From: Verrucomicrobiales bacterium
Lineage (GTDB): Bacteria; Verrucomicrobiota; Verrucomicrobiia; Verrucomicrobiales; DEV007
Length of the DNA: 64,000 nt
Direction: 5' to 3'
NCBI GenBank assembly: GCA_029213195.1
Contig: JARGNI010000024.1
Coordinates: 1-64,000, forward strand
Shown here: positions 16,436 through 25,342 of the stretch, in pieces
How positions within the stretch are numbered: position 1 is the stretch's first letter
How the letters are laid out: each line of letters starts with the position of its first letter
Translations under genes and position numbers: made by a program
Notes under the pieces: generated by a model
Database searches by the model: none
What the model saw: the letters and a program-made list of their open reading frames with translations, nothing else
Told to the model about the DNA's origin: nothing

Positions 16436-16532
16436 GGAGGGACATCGTCCCGCGGACCGCGTCCCCGATGTCCACAGAGCAGGATATTGCGGACCGTGCA
16501 GAGCGAACGGACCGCGAGGACGCGGTCCCTCC
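16436..16532. repeat. Composite GGAC-hairpin element (copies C and D)
   Basis: The element begins GGAGGGAC and ends GTCCCTCC, an 8-bp terminal inverted repeat. Hairpin C pairs GGACATCG (16440-16447) with CGATGTCC (16466-16473); hairpin D pairs GGACCGCG (16509-16516) with CGCGGTCC (16521-16528). Between them is a stretch with GAGCGAACGGACC. The same design occurs at 49755-49896. Confidence 0.7.
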
Positions 16533-16631
16533 ATTCAGGAATATCGTCCTCCAGTTTTATTCACACCCCAAAGATGGAAACTGGAGAAAAAGTCGGAACT
16601 GGATTACCTTTTCCCTTCCTTCCCGTCGCCC

Positions 16632-17174
16632 GTGAATCCAGGATACATCTACATCCTACAAAACCCGTCGCTCGACGAAACCCATCTCAAGATTGGTCGC
16701 ACGACTCGCGATCCGGACGAGCGGGCTGCCGAGATATCCAGTTCCACCGGGGTCCCCACCCCCTTCGAGGTTGCCTGGTGGAGCGAATCGGTCGATTGCC
16801 ATCGCGCGGAGTCGATTCTGCATCATCACCTGACCCCATATCGCACCAACACGGCCCGTGAATTCTTCGAACTGGATCTCGACGAGGCCATCCGCTTCGC
16901 CCGAGGCGCGATCCGGGAATCCGGTGGGAGGACCGGCGGTCTCGCTTATCTCCTGCGACGCAGTGTCGACTGGATCTTTCACGGGATCATCCGACCGCTT
17001 CTCCGACTCCCCGTTCAAACCGTGCTGCTCGCGGGGTTGCTCACCTGGTGGGCTGTGAAATTCTCCACACTCGCCGCCTGGTATTTGGTGCGTCTCCTAC
17101 TCGGGACATTCTCGGGAATCTTCTCCGCTCTCTTTGGTTCCACCCCTTCCCGAAAACGGAAGCGAAGACGATAG
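16632..17174 (+). CDS. T5orf172 (GIY-YIG-like) domain protein with C-terminal membrane segments
   Basis: About 180 residues from a GTG at 16632. The N-terminal domain is T5orf172/MUG113: GYIYILQNPSLDETHLKIGR, TTRDPDERAAEISSSTGVP, RAESILHHHL and REFFELDLDEAI. This domain belongs to the GIY-YIG superfamily and occurs in phage and accessory proteins of unknown action. The C-terminal third has two hydrophobic stretches (LPVQTVLLAGLLTWWAVKF and LAAWYLVRLLLGTFSGIF) and a very basic end (PSRKRKRRR), so it is probably membrane-bound, which is unusual for the domain. The GTG was preferred over the ATG at 16389 because related proteins begin just before GYIYIL and the upstream frame runs through repeat DNA. 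No ribosome site is clear. Confidence 0.7.
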   Translation: MNPGYIYILQNPSLDETHLKIGRTTRDPDERAAEISSSTGVPTPFEVAWWSESVDCHRAESILHHHLTPYRTNTAREFFELDLDEAIRFARGAIRESGGRTGGLAYLLRRSVDWIFHGIIRPLLRLPVQTVLLAGLLTWWAVKFSTLAAWYLVRLLLGTFSGIFSALFGSTPSRKRKRRR

Positions 17175-17184
17175 GATTCACGCC

Positions 17185-17340
17185 ATGGCCGCGCGAAGGG
17201 ATCGAAACTACGGAAAGGAAATCATCGGAGCGATGATGTGGATCGCCCTGATCGCCTACCTCTTCTGGGGGGATGGGATCCTGGGATGCAGCGAGGCCGA
17301 CTCCACGAATCTTCGTGGGGCGGAGGAGACCAGCCCATGA
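17185..17340 (+). CDS. Possible small membrane protein, 51 residues
   Basis: The frame starts at an ATG 10 bases after the T5orf172 stop. It reads MAARRDRNYGKEIIGAMMWI, then ALIAYLFWGDGILG, and a polar end. There is one membrane segment after a basic N-terminus, so the topology would be N-in. Its position right after another membrane-anchored protein suggests co-expression. It is not recognised and could be chance; coding support is only the close spacing and the hydrophobic profile. Confidence 0.4.
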   Translation: MAARRDRNYGKEIIGAMMWIALIAYLFWGDGILGCSEADSTNLRGAEETSP

Positions 17341-17359
17341 TCTGACCCGTGACCGAGAA

Positions 17360-19414
17360 CTACGCTCCTGCAGGAGCGAGTTCACCGGAAAAGTCCCCGT
17401 CGTCTTCCTTCTCCTTGTCCTCCACCACGGGAGTCTTCTTCTCTTCCTCGGGAAGATCCGGAGGAGTCGGAGCGGAGGGAGGATTCTGGATCTCCCCGTG
17501 TTCCATGATTTCCTCGATGTGCTTCCCGTCGATGGTCTCGTAGAGAAGCAAGGCCTTCGCGATCGCTTCGAGCTTGTCCCGGTTCTCAGTCAGAAGACGG
17601 GTCGCCTCGGTGTAGGCATCGTCCGTGAATCTTTTGACCTCTTCGTCGATCTGCTTAGCGGTCTCTTCCGAATAGTTCCGGGGAGAGGAAATGTCGCGAG
17701 CGAGAAAGACTTCACCCTGACCTTCGCCGTATTCAATCATCCCGAGCTTGTCGCTCATGCCCCAGTTGCAGACCATCTTGCGAGCGATCTCACTGGCTTG
17801 CCGGATGTCACCGGCAGCACCGTTGGTGACATCGCCGAAGACGAGTTCCTCGGCGACCCGACCGCCCATGATGAGAATGAGTCGGTCGAGAAGATACTGC
17901 TTCTTGTAGCTGTGCTTGTCTTCGACAGGAAGATACATCGTCACACCGAGGGCGGGGCCCCGAGGAATGATCGTGACCTTGTGAACCGGGTCGGTGTCCT
18001 TGACCAGCATCCCGAGCAGGGCGTGACCGGCTTCGTGATAGGCGGTGAGTTCCTTTTCTTCTTCACTGAGGGCAAGGCTGCGACGCTCTTTCCCCCAGCG
18101 AACCTTGTCGCGGGCCTCTTCCAGCTCGGCGTTGGTGATGGCCTTGAGTCCCTTTCTCGCCGCGAGGAGAGCGGCCTCGTTGATGACATTCGCGAGCTCG
18201 GCACCGGAGTAGCCGGGAGTTCCACGGGCAATGACCCCCATGTCGACATTCTCGGCGAGCTTCACCTTCTTGGAATGCACGTTGAGGATTTCCTCACGTC
18301 CTTTCACATCGGGCAGACTCACGGTGATTTCCCGGTCGAATCGGCCGGGGCGCAGAAGAGCCGGGTCGAGAACGTCGGGTCGGTTGGTGGCGGCGATGAT
18401 GATGACTCCCTCCTGGGTGTCGAATCCATCCATTTCGACGAGGAGAGCATTCAGGGTCTGCTCGCGTTCGTCGTGACCTCCCCCGAGCCCGTGACCCCGG
18501 TGACGTCCGACGGCATCGATCTCATCGATGAAAATCAGGCAGGGCGCGTTCTTTTTCCCCTGTTCGAACATGTCACGAACCCGGGAAGCCCCCACCCCAA
18601 CAAACATCTCGACGAAGTCGGATCCACTGATGGAGAAGAAGGGCACGTCCGCCTCACCGGCGATGGCCCGCGCGAGAAGAGTTTTTCCCGTTCCCGGCGA
18701 CCCCACCATGAGAACTCCTTTCGGAATGCGGCCACCCAGTTTCTGGAATTTCTTCGGGTCCCGGAGGTATTCGACGATCTCCCAGACCTCTTCCTTGGCT
18801 TCCTCGACACCCGCGACATCCTTGAAAGTCACCTTGTTCTTGTCCATGGCCATGAGCTTGGCCTTGCTCTTGCCAAAGCTCATCGCGCCCTTGCCCGCAG
18901 CCTTGATCTGGTGACGGAAGAGGAAGTAGAGAAGGATGAGCAGAAAGAAAATCGGGAGATAGAAGGACATCAGCATCATGCCGAGGCCGTCGGAATCGGT
19001 GGGAAGATCGGAAATCTCCAGGTTCTTCTCGGAGAGTACCGTTTTCAATTCCTCCCCGGCAAACTCGAGAATGATAGGCGTGGAGAACTCGCTGTATTTG
19101 TTCCCGTTGTTTTCCTCGGGATTCTCGACTGCATACCAACCGGTGACGAATTGCTTCGAACTTCCATCCTTCTGGACGAGTCGGAGCAACTTCGGCGGCT
19201 TGGCGGTCTCGTCGACATAGATCCGATCCGTGGCGACGAGTTGCTTGAACTCGGCGAACGTCAGGTTCTTGGAGGAATCAGAAAAGCTTTTCGACCAGAG
19301 CGCGAGGCCGAAAAGGCTCATCGCCACGAACAGCAGGATGAGCCCCTTCCAGTTGAAGCCTCCCTCGCTGCCGTTCGGCTGCTCGTTGTCGTTTTTATTC
19401 TCGTTGTCTTGCAT
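17360..19414 (-). CDS. ftsH: ATP-dependent zinc metalloprotease FtsH
   Basis: 684 residues. Two membrane segments (about 23-41 and 146-167) enclose the periplasmic domain. The AAA domain has Walker A GSPGTGKT (238-245), Walker B IFIDEID (294-300) and the second region of homology [15 protein letters not shown]. The zinc site is HEAGH (460-464), with the third ligand expected in the [14 protein letters not shown] region. FtsH removes misfolded and regulated membrane proteins. The acidic N-terminal extension ([13 protein letters not shown]) and the acidic C-terminal tail are specific to this protein. It is transcribed alone; its 19 bases from the small ORF at 17340 are 3' to 3'. The ATG at 19414 opens directly before the extension. 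Confidence 0.97.
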   Translation of the reverse strand: MQDNENKNDNEQPNGSEGGFNWKGLILLFVAMSLFGLALWSKSFSDSSKNLTFAEFKQLVATDRIYVDETAKPPKLLRLVQKDGSSKQFVTGWYAVENPEENNGNKYSEFSTPIILEFAGEELKTVLSEKNLEISDLPTDSDGLGMMLMSFYLPIFFLLILLYFLFRHQIKAAGKGAMSFGKSKAKLMAMDKNKVTFKDVAGVEEAKEEVWEIVEYLRDPKKFQKLGGRIPKGVLMVGSPGTGKTLLARAIAGEADVPFFSISGSDFVEMFVGVGASRVRDMFEQGKKNAPCLIFIDEIDAVGRHRGHGLGGGHDEREQTLNALLVEMDGFDTQEGVIIIAATNRPDVLDPALLRPGRFDREITVSLPDVKGREEILNVHSKKVKLAENVDMGVIARGTPGYSGAELANVINEAALLAARKGLKAITNAELEEARDKVRWGKERRSLALSEEEKELTAYHEAGHALLGMLVKDTDPVHKVTIIPRGPALGVTMYLPVEDKHSYKKQYLLDRLILIMGGRVAEELVFGDVTNGAAGDIRQASEIARKMVCNWGMSDKLGMIEYGEGQGEVFLARDISSPRNYSEETAKQIDEEVKRFTDDAYTEATRLLTENRDKLEAIAKALLLYETIDGKHIEEIMEHGEIQNPPSAPTPPDLPEEEKKTPVVEDKEKEDDGDFSGELAPAGA

Positions 19415-19758
19415 GAAATGTTTCGCGTTGAAGGATCGGATCCCCGTCGGAATCGATAGCGGCAGGTCCGAGGGGCAGGCAAACTACCACACCGTGATTC
19501 CTCGCGCAATCGATGGAAACCGCAGTCGCACTCTCTCTTTACCGACCTCCGCTCGCCCCGATTGTTCGAATTCTGAGGGGAGGAAAAGAAAAAGTGAAAC
19601 GGCCACGAGGTTCAATACGCTCAAGAGCCCGGCAACATCTCTCCCTTTGAAAAAAAATCTGCGTGCTTATCTGGCTTATTTGGCGGATTCCCTAAATTAG
19701 AATTTCTAATAGTAAATTATATTGAAACCGTTTTGGATCAAAATAAGTATACTTGATA
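19415..19758. promoter_or_regulatory. AT-rich divergent promoter region between ftsH and an ECF sigma gene
   Basis: 344 bases without a gene. The half next to the sigma factor (19640-19758) is far richer in A and T than the rest of the window, with runs such as GAAAAAAAATC, the 11-base palindrome TAGAATTTCTA (19698-19708) and TATACTTGATAAT just before the start codon. Promoter elements for the sigma gene are likely here (a TTGAAA at 19722 and TATACT at 19748 are spaced too far for a textbook site), so I do not assign boxes. Confidence 0.5.
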
Positions 19759-20349
19759 ATGAAAACGAATCCTGATGGCAAACCCGCCTACGATGACGAG
19801 GCGGATGGGAAGATGATTCGAGGCATAGCGAATGGCGATCGCGAGTGCTTCCGCAAACTGCACGAGAGATATGATGGGCTCCTCTTTACGACGATTCAGA
19901 AAGTGCTGAACGATCGCGAAGACTCGGAAGAGGTTCTCCAGGAGGTGATGAGCTCTCTCTGGAGGAAAGCGCATCTCTATCACCCGGGACGAGGACGCCC
20001 CATTACCTGGCTGGCGTCGATGGCAAGAAACCGGGCGATCGACCGGCTGCGTTCCAAGCAACGTCAATCCCGTTTGAAATCGGCCTACTCGGACGAAGTG
20101 GATGTGAATCCACGCACCTCTCCCAGCCCCACAGGTCCCGAGGCGGCGGCTCGACGTGACACCTGTCGCGTGGTTCGCAGCGCGGTGATGGAACTGACGG
20201 AGGTACAGCGAGAGGCGATCGAGAAGGTCTACTTCGAAGGGCTCACCCAGCAGGAGATCGCAGACCAGCTCGGAGAACCTCTCGGAACCGTGAAGGCACG
20301 GATCCGCCGAGGCCTCGCCAAGTTGAGAAAAACCGTGGATATCAACTGA
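19759..20349 (+). CDS. ECF sigma factor without a linked anti-sigma gene
   Basis: 196 residues from the ATG at 19759 (a TTG six bases earlier also opens the frame). Region 2 is CFRKLHERYDGLLFTTIQKV, DSEEVLQEVMSSLWRKAHLY and ITWLASMARNRAIDRLRSKQ. Region 4 is VMELTEVQREAIEKVYFEGL, TQQEIADQLGEPLGTVKARI and RRGLAKLRK. It is closer to the general RpoE/SigK-like type than to the two sigma factors that head the sulfatase clusters. The next gene, rph, is convergent and only 10 bases away, so the sigma gene forms a single-gene unit and any anti-sigma factor is elsewhere. Confidence 0.92.
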   Translation: MKTNPDGKPAYDDEADGKMIRGIANGDRECFRKLHERYDGLLFTTIQKVLNDREDSEEVLQEVMSSLWRKAHLYHPGRGRPITWLASMARNRAIDRLRSKQRQSRLKSAYSDEVDVNPRTSPSPTGPEAAARRDTCRVVRSAVMELTEVQREAIEKVYFEGLTQQEIADQLGEPLGTVKARIRRGLAKLRKTVDIN

Positions 20350-20359
20350 TCACTCCGAC

Positions 20360-21127
20360 CTAGGAGAGACGGGAGAGGATTTCGACATTGGCCGTGGGGT
20401 CGAAGGCGTCGGAAACCTCTTTCTGTTTTTCGACAATCTCGGCCACTCCCTTTTTCCCCAGGTGGAGCATCTCCATCATCTGCTCCTCGGTAAAGGTCGC
20501 CTCTTCGCCCGTCCCCTGGACCTCGATCATCTCGAGATCCTCAGTCATGGCATAATTGAAGTCGACGGCAGCGTCCTTGTCCTCGTGGTAATTGAGATCG
20601 AGGACACAGGCATCCTCCCAGACCCCGGCGCTGATCGCAGCGGCCCACTTCTTCAGCGGTGATTCCTTGATCTTGCCCGCTGCAAGAAAGCGCTGGAAGG
20701 CGAGTTCCACAGCAAGGCAAGCTCCGGTGATCGAAGCGGTCCGGGTTCCGCCATCGGCCTGCATGACATCGCAATCGATCCACAAAGTCCTCTGGCCCAG
20801 CGCCTTGAGATCGACCACGGCACGGAGCGAGCGCCCGATCAGCCGCTGGATCTCCGAGCTGCGACCATCCAGTTTCCCACGGGAAATGTCCCGAGGTTTC
20901 CGCTGCAGGGTCGAGTAGGGCAACATGTTGTACTCCGCGGTGAGCCAACCACCCTGGACATTCTGGTGCATCATCCAGCGCGGCACTCCCTTTTCGAGCA
21001 TCGCCGAGCAGAGGACACGGGTGTTTCCAAAGTTGACGAGGACGCTCCCGTGAGCATGAGGGGCGATGTCGACCTGGAAACCCAGTTCGCGCAATTGATC
21101 CGGCTCGCGGCCGTCGATTCGAGTCAT
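20360..21127 (-). CDS. rph: Ribonuclease PH
   Basis: 255 residues, the usual length. The protein opens RIDGREPDQLRELGFQVDIA and has HGSVLVNFGNTRVLCSAML, GGWLTAEYNMLPYSTLQRK, DGRSSEIQRLIGRSLRAVVD and IDCDVMQADGGTRTASITGA, all hallmarks of RNase PH. It trims the 3' end of tRNA precursors with phosphate. The phosphate-binding arginine region (GRSSEIQRLIGRSLR) and the metal-site aspartates in LWIDCDVMQADGG are present. It is divergent from lpxK, with 100 bases between the starts. Confidence 0.97.
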   Translation of the reverse strand: MTRIDGREPDQLRELGFQVDIAPHAHGSVLVNFGNTRVLCSAMLEKGVPRWMMHQNVQGGWLTAEYNMLPYSTLQRKPRDISRGKLDGRSSEIQRLIGRSLRAVVDLKALGQRTLWIDCDVMQADGGTRTASITGACLAVELAFQRFLAAGKIKESPLKKWAAAISAGVWEDACVLDLNYHEDKDAAVDFNYAMTEDLEMIEVQGTGEEATFTEEQMMEMLHLGKKGVAEIVEKQKEVSDAFDPTANVEILSRLS

Positions 21128-21227
21128 ATTCTACGTGTTGCGCTTTTCCGGGGAAGAATGCAAGCATTCACATTCGCAGTTGCTTCCCGTTCAGGAATTG
21201 CGATCCTATCCGCCCCCGGAATTCTTC

Positions 21228-22418
21228 ATGAGTCAAAACAGAGAACAGCTCGAGCAGTTCGTGGTCGATGTCATTCTCGACAAACGACAGGGTGTCCGCG
21301 CGAATCTCTTGAGAGGCTTTCTCCGTGGTGCCTCGAAGCTCTACGAAGGAGCGGTCAACAGCCGCCTCTGGCTCTACCGCAACCGGATCATGCGTGAGCG
21401 CAGCCTCGGGTGTCTCGTCGTCAGCATCGGAAACTTGACGGTAGGCGGAACGGGAAAAACTCCCGTCGTGGAGAAGTTTGCTCGTTCCCTGCAGGATGGT
21501 GGACGCCGGGTGGCCATCCTCAGTCGTGGTTACAAATCGGTAAAGCAGCCGTTTCTCAAGCGGCTCGTCGGGAAAATCCAGGGGAAGAACGAAATCGATC
21601 CCCCTCGTGTCGTCAGCGATGGCAAATCCCTTCTCCTCGATTCGAAGACAGCAGGCGACGAACCCTACATGCTGGCGGCCAACCTTCGAGACATTCCCGT
21701 GGTCGTCGACAAGGACCGGGTCAAGAGCGGACGGCACGCCATCGGCGAACTGAACTGTGACACACTCATACTCGACGACGGACTCCAGTATCTCCGACTC
21801 AAACATCGACTCGACATCGTCCTCGTCGATCGATGGCAGCCCTTTGGCACCGAGAAGCTCCTGCCCAGGGGGACCCTGCGCGAGCCGCCTCGCAACCTGA
21901 AACGAGCCTCCTACATCTTCATCACGAAGTGCAACGGAGAACCGAACGATGAACTCATCGAAAGGATCCGGCTCTACAATCGCACCGCAGAAATCATCGA
22001 GTGCGAACACCGTCCGCGTCATCTCCAACATATCGAGACCCGGGAAACTCTCCCTCTCGATACCTTGAAGGGGAAAAAAGTCGGAACGGTCAGTGCCATC
22101 GCGGTCCCGGAGAGCTTCGAGGACGGCGTTCGCAGACTGGGGGCTACGGTCGAGGCCACCTGTCGGTTCATGGATCACCACCGATTCACGGAGCAGGAGA
22201 TCATCACGTTCATCAATTGCTGTATCGAATCCGAAGTCGACATGATCATCACCACCGAGAAAGACGCGGTGAGGTTTCCCCGACTCGGGCGCATGGATGT
22301 CCCGATCTACTTTCTCCGCGTCGAAATCGGGATTCTCAGCAATGAGGAAAGCTTCGACCAGTGCATTGCGAGGATCTGCAAACCCCGCACCGAGACCTCG
22401 GCGCGACGGTTCTTCTAG
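21228..22418 (+). CDS. lpxK: Tetraacyldisaccharide 4'-kinase
   Basis: 396 residues from the ATG at 21228; the open frame before it overlaps the rph promoter region. The P-loop is in [20 protein letters not shown] and is followed by RVAILSRGY, the pattern of LpxK, which adds the 4' phosphate to lipid [21 protein letters not shown] (with the LDDG aspartates), [10 protein letters not shown] and a C-terminal HHRFTEQEI complete the family. The N-terminal membrane-associated helix is present ([20 protein letters not shown]). The gene shows that the cell makes lipid A. The next gene (DUF456) begins 83 bases downstream in the same direction. Confidence 0.95.
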   Translation: MSQNREQLEQFVVDVILDKRQGVRANLLRGFLRGASKLYEGAVNSRLWLYRNRIMRERSLGCLVVSIGNLTVGGTGKTPVVEKFARSLQDGGRRVAILSRGYKSVKQPFLKRLVGKIQGKNEIDPPRVVSDGKSLLLDSKTAGDEPYMLAANLRDIPVVVDKDRVKSGRHAIGELNCDTLILDDGLQYLRLKHRLDIVLVDRWQPFGTEKLLPRGTLREPPRNLKRASYIFITKCNGEPNDELIERIRLYNRTAEIIECEHRPRHLQHIETRETLPLDTLKGKKVGTVSAIAVPESFEDGVRRLGATVEATCRFMDHHRFTEQEIITFINCCIESEVDMIITTEKDAVRFPRLGRMDVPIYFLRVEIGILSNEESFDQCIARICKPRTETSARRFF

Positions 22419-22501
22419 CCTCGGAGCCTTCCGAGACGTTCCAATCTTCGATCGGATTTCTACTCGCTGACGCTGGCGAGCCGCACTACGATCTCACCAC
22501 T

Positions 22502-23044
22502 ATGACGCTCCTCGCCGGTATCTTTGATTTCCTGACCTCGGAAGCAATGGTCGACTCCATGAAATGGGCGCTCATCGTCGCATTGATCGTGATCGGTTTC
22601 TTCGGAACCTTTCTCCCCATCCTGCCTGGGACGACGCTCATGTTTGTAGGATTCGTCCTGCACTACTTCCTCTTCGGGATGGAAGAATCCCGTCTCACCT
22701 GGCAGGGGCTGGTGGTCATCACTCTCCTCTATATCGCCTCGCTCGTTCTCGACTGGATCAGCGGGGCCATAGGCGCCAAGTGGTTCGGCTCGAGCAAGTA
22801 TGGTGTCATCGGGGCGATTGTTGGCGGGATCATCGGTCTGTTCTTTTCGCTGCCAGGCCTGATCATCGGCCCCATCATCGGGGTTTTTGCCTTCGAGATG
22901 ATTTTTGCGAAGAAGGAAGTCAAAGAAGCCTCCAACTCGACCGTCGGCACGGTCGTGGGAGGAATCGCGGGCGTCTTTGCCAAGGTCCTGCTCGCACTGG
23001 GGATGGCCGGCTGGTACGTCGTCGACGTCTTCCTCATGAATTGA
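22502..23044 (+). CDS. DUF456 family membrane protein
   Basis: 180 residues from the ATG at 22502; the frame before it overlaps the lpxK end. Four to five hydrophobic segments are visible: MKWALIVALIVIGFFGTFLP, ILPGTTLMFVGFVLHYFL, LVVITLLYIASLVLDWISG, a glycine-rich GVIGAIVGGIIGLFFSLPGL and a last helix. The LPGTTLMF and GAKWFGSSKYGVIGA stretches are typical of DUF456. The function is unknown. It lies between lpxK and the NADH dehydrogenase on the same strand, with gaps of 83 and 69 bases. Confidence 0.88.
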   Translation: MTLLAGIFDFLTSEAMVDSMKWALIVALIVIGFFGTFLPILPGTTLMFVGFVLHYFLFGMEESRLTWQGLVVITLLYIASLVLDWISGAIGAKWFGSSKYGVIGAIVGGIIGLFFSLPGLIIGPIIGVFAFEMIFAKKEVKEASNSTVGTVVGGIAGVFAKVLLALGMAGWYVVDVFLMN

Positions 23045-23113
23045 GTCGAAATTTCCCCAATGGGAAAGGAATTGCGGCTTGCGGTCGGTACAGGACTAGC
23101 TTTTGGGTAGGGC

Positions 23114-25195
23114 ATGCGTCCCTCCGAAGAAGTCACGACCCGCACCGGCCCGGCCCCCCATCGCATTTCGATCGAGGTCGCCATCCTCGGGGGCGGTTTT
23201 GCCGGGGTCTACTGCGGACAGAGAATCGGCAAACTCCTACGTCGGGCGGAACTGGACCGGAAAGACGCGGCGATCGTCTCGGATCAGAACTACATGGTCT
23301 TCCAGCCGATGCTCGCCGAGGTCGCGGGAGCTTCGATCCAGCCGCGACATGTCGTGAACCCGATCCGACAGCTGTGTCGGGGACTTCGCGTCTTTCGAGG
23401 CGAGGTGATCTCGGTTGACCTGGAGAAGCGAGAGGCCCTCATCGATACCGGAAACTTCTCTGCCGGAGTGATTCTCGAATACAAGCATCTCGTTCTCTCC
23501 ATGGGAGCCGAGATCGACCTGAGTCGAGTCCCCGGAATGCCCGAGCATGCGCTGCTGATGCAGAATGTGGGTGACGCGATGATCCTGCGAGCCACGATTG
23601 TAAAACGGATCGAGGAAGCCAACGCCGAGTATCGCGAAGAAGTCCGCCGTCGCCTGCTCACTTTTGTCATCGTCGGGGGCGGTTACTCCGGGGTCGAGAC
23701 GGCCGGAGAAGTCCTCGATATGCTCCACGAGGTGGCCAAATTCTACACGAACATCTCCCGCGACGAAATTCGCGTAGTACTCGTCCATAGCCGGGACCGG
23801 ATTCTCAACACCCTCAGTGATGAGCTCGGAGACTATGCCGGAAGGAAGCTGGTCGACCGCGGCCTCGAGCTTGTGCTCGAAGAAAGAGTCAGCGCAGTCA
23901 CCGCGACCAAGGTCTACTTGAAATCGGGAAGAGAAATCGAAACCGCCACCGTCGTCTCCACGGTCGGCACCGCTCCCAACCAGGTCATCCGAAAGCTCTG
24001 CGAAGACGGTGACCTTCCTCACGAGCGACTCCGCATCCGGACCAATGAGTTTCTCCAGGTGGAGGGTTGTGAAAATGTCTGGGCGGCTGGCGATTGCGCC
24101 TATGTTCCTCTCGCAGAGAGTGAGGGCGAATGCTGCCCCCAGACGGCACAGTTCGCGATGCGGCAGGGAGCCACCCTCGCCGAGAATATCGGGCGATCCC
24201 TGAAGGGACAGGAACTGAAACCGTTCACCTTCAAAGGCCTCGGTGAGCTGGCCTCGATCGGTCACCAGACCGCAGTGGCGAACATCATGGGACTGCAGTT
24301 CTCCGGTTTCATCGCCTGGTTCATGTGGCGTTCGATCTACCTCTCGAAGCTGCCCGGGATCGATCGGAAGCTCCGTGTCGTGATCGACTGGACCCTCGAT
24401 CTTTTCTTTCCTCGCGATATCAACCTGCTCAACCCTCGCTACACGAAGCTTTTCCAACAGGTCCACCTCGAACCCGACGACAAGCTCTTCAACCGGGGCG
24501 AACCCGCCTTCTCTCTCTATGTCGTCCAACAGGGACAGGTCGATCTGCAAGATGAAACGGGCCGGGTCGTCCGCTCCATCGAAGAGGGCGATTTCTTCGG
24601 AGAGCGTGCCCTCGTCCATGGAGGCGGCTATCTCTACGACGCGGTTTCCCAGGGCCGAACCGAGCTTGTCTCTCTCAGCGGGGAAGTCGTCCTCCCCTTC
24701 TTCAAGAGCAGCCGTCGATTTCGCCGGGTTCTCGCCAAGACCACGGCGCAGGTTTCTGCCGAGGGGGAATATGATGCCATCGTCGCCAAGCTCGATTCCG
24801 AAATCCTCGAGGAGCAGGTCCGCGAAGTCATGCACACCAACGTCGCAACCCTGCGATCCGACCAGACGATCGGGGACGCACTAGAGTTGTTCCTGCAACG
24901 CCGCTTCAGTATCTACCCCATGGTCGATGCGGAGGGAAAACTGACCGGAGCGCTCAGTCGCGAGGACCTCTTCGATTTCATCAAGCGAGACGGAGTCGAC
25001 AACGACACCCCGCTCTCGGAGATCGACCCGACTCACCTTCCCACCAGCGAAGCAGATCAGACCGTCGGTGCCGCACTCGAAAAGATGATCCGATACGGGC
25101 GCTACAAGTGCATGATCACCGACAGCGAAAATCGCCTCCTCGGAATCGTCGCGGTGATGGACCTGATGGGAGAAGCCGCTCGGAAGAAGCTGTAG
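23114..25195 (+). CDS. Type II NADH dehydrogenase-like flavoprotein fused to a cNMP-binding-like domain and a CBS pair
   Basis: 693 residues. Residues 20-440 are an NDH-2-like FAD/NAD(P) oxidoreductase: GGGFAG (26-31), a second nucleotide loop in VIVGGGYSGVETAGE, TVVSTVGTAPN, and NVWAAGDCAYVP. The segment FIAWFMWRSIYLSKLPG fits the membrane-binding part of NDH-2. Residues about 447-570 form a cyclic-nucleotide-binding fold (FNRGEPAFSLYVVQQGQVDL, GDFFGERALVHGG), but the arginine that normally holds the cyclic phosphate is missing (YLYDAVSQG). The last 120 residues are two CBS domains, which usually bind adenine nucleotides. The enzyme would oxidise NADH to reduce quinone, with activity tuned by the nucleotide-binding parts; that control is inferred. 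Start: ATG at 23114 after a short leader. Confidence 0.9.
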   Translation: MRPSEEVTTRTGPAPHRISIEVAILGGGFAGVYCGQRIGKLLRRAELDRKDAAIVSDQNYMVFQPMLAEVAGASIQPRHVVNPIRQLCRGLRVFRGEVISVDLEKREALIDTGNFSAGVILEYKHLVLSMGAEIDLSRVPGMPEHALLMQNVGDAMILRATIVKRIEEANAEYREEVRRRLLTFVIVGGGYSGVETAGEVLDMLHEVAKFYTNISRDEIRVVLVHSRDRILNTLSDELGDYAGRKLVDRGLELVLEERVSAVTATKVYLKSGREIETATVVSTVGTAPNQVIRKLCEDGDLPHERLRIRTNEFLQVEGCENVWAAGDCAYVPLAESEGECCPQTAQFAMRQGATLAENIGRSLKGQELKPFTFKGLGELASIGHQTAVANIMGLQFSGFIAWFMWRSIYLSKLPGIDRKLRVVIDWTLDLFFPRDINLLNPRYTKLFQQVHLEPDDKLFNRGEPAFSLYVVQQGQVDLQDETGRVVRSIEEGDFFGERALVHGGGYLYDAVSQGRTELVSLSGEVVLPFFKSSRRFRRVLAKTTAQVSAEGEYDAIVAKLDSEILEEQVREVMHTNVATLRSDQTIGDALELFLQRRFSIYPMVDAEGKLTGALSREDLFDFIKRDGVDNDTPLSEIDPTHLPTSEADQTVGAALEKMIRYGRYKCMITDSENRLLGIVAVMDLMGEAARKKL

Positions 25196-25248
25196 GACTG
25201 CGAAGGCCGATTGCGATTGCGTTCTGTACCTCGAAGAAGCCCACCAGA

Positions 25249-25312
25249 GTTCGGATCTCTTGCGAGCTCCGCTACAGGCATTCGAAGTAGCGGAAGATGC
25301 AAATCTTCCGCC
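25249..25312. repeat. 64-bp paired GCAA-loop hairpin element (copy 1)
   Basis: Two hairpins face each other with an 11-base spacer. Each arm, read outward from the spacer, is GTAG-CGGANNNN-GCAA-NNNNTCCG. The right arm pairs CGGAAGAT with ATCTTCCG perfectly. The left arm has one mismatch. The element lies between the 3' ends of the convergent NDH-2 and glycyl-tRNA synthetase genes. A second element of exactly the same length and spacing is at 57022-57085. Confidence 0.75.
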
Positions 25313-25342
25313 CCCAGCGCGCCTTCCCTCTCATGATCCGAT

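Larger units (their letters stand above)
16110..16631. other. Intergenic region between divergent genes, with hairpins and repeats
   Basis: About 520 bases between the ECF sigma gene (minus) and the T5orf172 gene (plus). It must hold the promoters of both. It contains the inverted repeat at 16341-16389 and the composite hairpin element at 16436-16532. The reading frame of the plus-strand gene is open through the second of these but the encoded sequence there is just repeat DNA. Confidence 0.6.

Noticed and set aside
16389-16631. N-terminal extension of the T5orf172 protein from an ATG at 16389
   Set aside because: The stretch is translated repeat and hairpin DNA; the family normally starts right before GYIYIL.
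17273-19459. 728-codon plus-strand reading frame over ftsH
   Set aside because: Antisense to ftsH, which has all AAA and zinc motifs.
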